From: Dehalococcoidia bacterium UBA6627
Lineage (GTDB): Bacteria; Chloroflexota; Dehalococcoidia; UBA2979
Direction of reading: 5' to 3'
DNA length: 64,000 bases
NCBI GenBank assembly: GCA_002455955.1
Contig: DKLZ01000075.1
Location: 21,375 to 85,374, forward strand
A program made the translations under genes and the position numbers. How positions within the stretch are numbered: the stretch's first letter is position 1; every line of letters begins with the position of its first letter. Positions 63,261 to 64,000 of the stretch are shown here, piece after piece. Under the pieces are notes generated by a model that had not been told where the DNA came from, ran no database searches, and saw only the letters and a program-made list of their open reading frames with translations.

Positions 63261-64000
63261 TTACCTGAGTGCCGTCCCTGTGAAGAATCCTCCGCCCAAC
63301 TGTTGTACCCCTCGAGATTTCCCCTGAGAATCTACATCGGTACCAAAAAAGAATCCGGCACTAGGCTGCTGCTGCCCAGACGACTCTTTCTCATCGTCAT
63401 CTGCTGACGATTGATCTACATCTGTACCAACGAAGAATCCGGAACTAGGCTGCTGCTGCTGCCCAGACGACTCTTTCTCATCGTCATCTGCTGACGATTG
63501 ATCTACATCTGTCCTCGTTGTGGGATTAGACGGAGCGCTAGGTTGTGCCACTTCCGACCTTCCATTCTCGCGATCATCTAACGGAGTAGTCTGTTGATCG
63601 GTCTCTGAAGTGCTACCTGACTGATTCACATCACCTGTTTTATCTGTTTGGCCCTGACCAAAGAAGAAATTCTTAGCAGCGCCAAGTGGCACATCACGCT
63701 CTGTACTACCTGCCTGACTTTCATCAGCTGTCGACTTCTCAAATACCTGGAAAATACCGCTCTCTGGGGCATTTGCTGGCTGAGCACCTGGCTGAGCTTC
63801 AGTAGCTGCAGTCGGTACATTTACAAAGCCACGCAGCTGGTCCATTCCTGAGCCATTCGCCGGTTGCTCGGCCGGTTGCTCAGCCGGTTGCTCAGCCGGT
63901 TGCTCGGCCGGTTGCTCAGCCGGTTGCTCAGCCGGTTGAGCAAATATTCTGAACATGTCAGCTAAGCTCGCGGTTGCAGGGACATCACCTGATGATGCTG
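63261..64000 (-). CDS. Low-complexity repeat protein (N-terminus outside window)
   Basis: The frame is open to the window edge, so the start is not seen. It reads ...LADMFRIFAQ, then six PAEQ repeats, a Gln/Ser/Asp/Thr-rich middle and two near-identical 28-29-residue units with the ending GFFVGT or GFFFGT; a third GFFTGT closes the protein. The motif SG-F-x-VF (ESGIFQVF) also recurs. It is very acidic and hydrophilic, with no Cys. No family recognised. It may be secreted or surface-exposed, but the signal peptide lies outside the window. Confidence 0.65.
   Translation of the reverse strand, partial: ASSGDVPATASLADMFRIFAQPAEQPAEQPAEQPAEQPAEQPAEQPANGSGMDQLRGFVNVPTAATEAQPGAQPANAPESGIFQVFEKSTADESQAGSTERDVPLGAAKNFFFGQGQTDKTGDVNQSGSTSETDQQTTPLDDRENGRSEVAQPSAPSNPTTRTDVDQSSADDDEKESSGQQQQPSSGFFVGTDVDQSSADDDEKESSGQQQPSAGFFFGTDVDSQGKSRGVQQLGGGFFTGTALR
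63342..63512 (-). repeat. Tandem duplication of an 84-87 bp unit
   Basis: Units 63342-63425 and 63426-63512 are nearly identical; the second has one more CTG. They encode the acidic DVDQSSADDDEKESSG plus Gln-run plus GFFxGT unit. Confidence 0.88.
63848..63938 (-). repeat. 12-bp tandem repeat coding PAEQ
   Basis: About seven copies of GGTTGCTCAGCC (plus strand), some with GGCC in place of AGCC. In-frame they give (PAEQ)n in the minus-strand protein. Copy number is likely to vary by slippage. Confidence 0.88.

Noticed and set aside
63848..63938. CRISPR-like short tandem repeats
   Set aside because: Units are 12 bases, contiguous without spacers, and encode in-frame PAEQ repeats.

Overview
The window looks like part of an aerobic, heterotrophic bacterial chromosome. 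GC is moderate (roughly half, judged by eye) and coding density is high. Gene content fits the marine SAR202 / Dehalococcoidia-type Chloroflexota: many short-chain dehydrogenases, flavin-dependent (LLM) monooxygenases, a CaiB-type CoA-transferase, a molybdenum hydroxylase, a caa3-type oxidase with System I cytochrome c maturation, and a GreA with an extra N-terminal domain. This lineage call is inference from gene families, not from a marker phylogeny.

Layout. 1-6.5 kb: 5' part of a fumarate reductase/succinate dehydrogenase flavoprotein, an SDR, and a three-subunit molybdenum hydroxylase (FAD, 2Fe-2S and Mo subunits) followed by a MoaD/ThiS-like protein. 6.8-11 kb: a cluster of enzyme-like proteins with altered active sites: a DHPS-like protein, a DUF2520 dehydrogenase-like protein, a DegT-fold protein with His in place of the PLP lysine, and a ROK-like protein without the zinc motif. 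11-12.7 kb: glutamine-dependent NAD+ synthetase. 13-25.6 kb: a respiratory block with ctaCDEF on the minus strand, divergent from ccmG-E-F-H-I-(unknown)-A-B-C-D-ctaB on the plus strand. Together these make and assemble a terminal oxidase with its own cytochrome c domain. 25.6-27.3 kb: GreA and RsmG. 27.3-31.6 kb: a patchy accessory zone with a palindrome, two nearly identical inverted 75-bp segments, tRNA-Ala(GGC), an apparently solitary DNA methyltransferase, small unknown genes and a gene remnant. 31.8-34.8 kb: TIGR01777 epimerase and a large alpha/beta hydrolase.

34.8-38.5 kb: an AT-richer btuFCD-like ABC importer on the minus strand, preceded by a short cobalamin riboswitch; this points to vitamin B12/cobamide uptake. 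38.7-51.6 kb: catabolic accessory genes (SCP2-like, double-CaiB, aldo/keto reductase, LLM oxidoreductase, 3-hydroxyacyl-CoA dehydrogenase, three SDRs, MFS, dienelactone hydrolase, DUF6295) and an amidohydrolase remnant. 52-54.5 kb: a glycine-rich RRM RNA-binding protein with a strong terminator, class I fructose-bisphosphate aldolase and an FMN reductase. 54.6-63 kb: MDR dehydrogenase, a DUF35 + thiolase-like pair without the catalytic cysteine, NudC, a small secretion-ATPase-like protein, a second LLM oxidoreductase, DinB, cyclase and FAH-family hydrolase. The window ends inside a low-complexity repeat protein.

The least-explained pieces are the 7.2-11 kb altered-enzyme cluster, the inverted-repeat zone at 27.7-30.8 kb, the unknown secreted protein inside the ccm operon, the terminal repeat protein, and a 67-residue mini-protein ending in CCGNTGEPGC.
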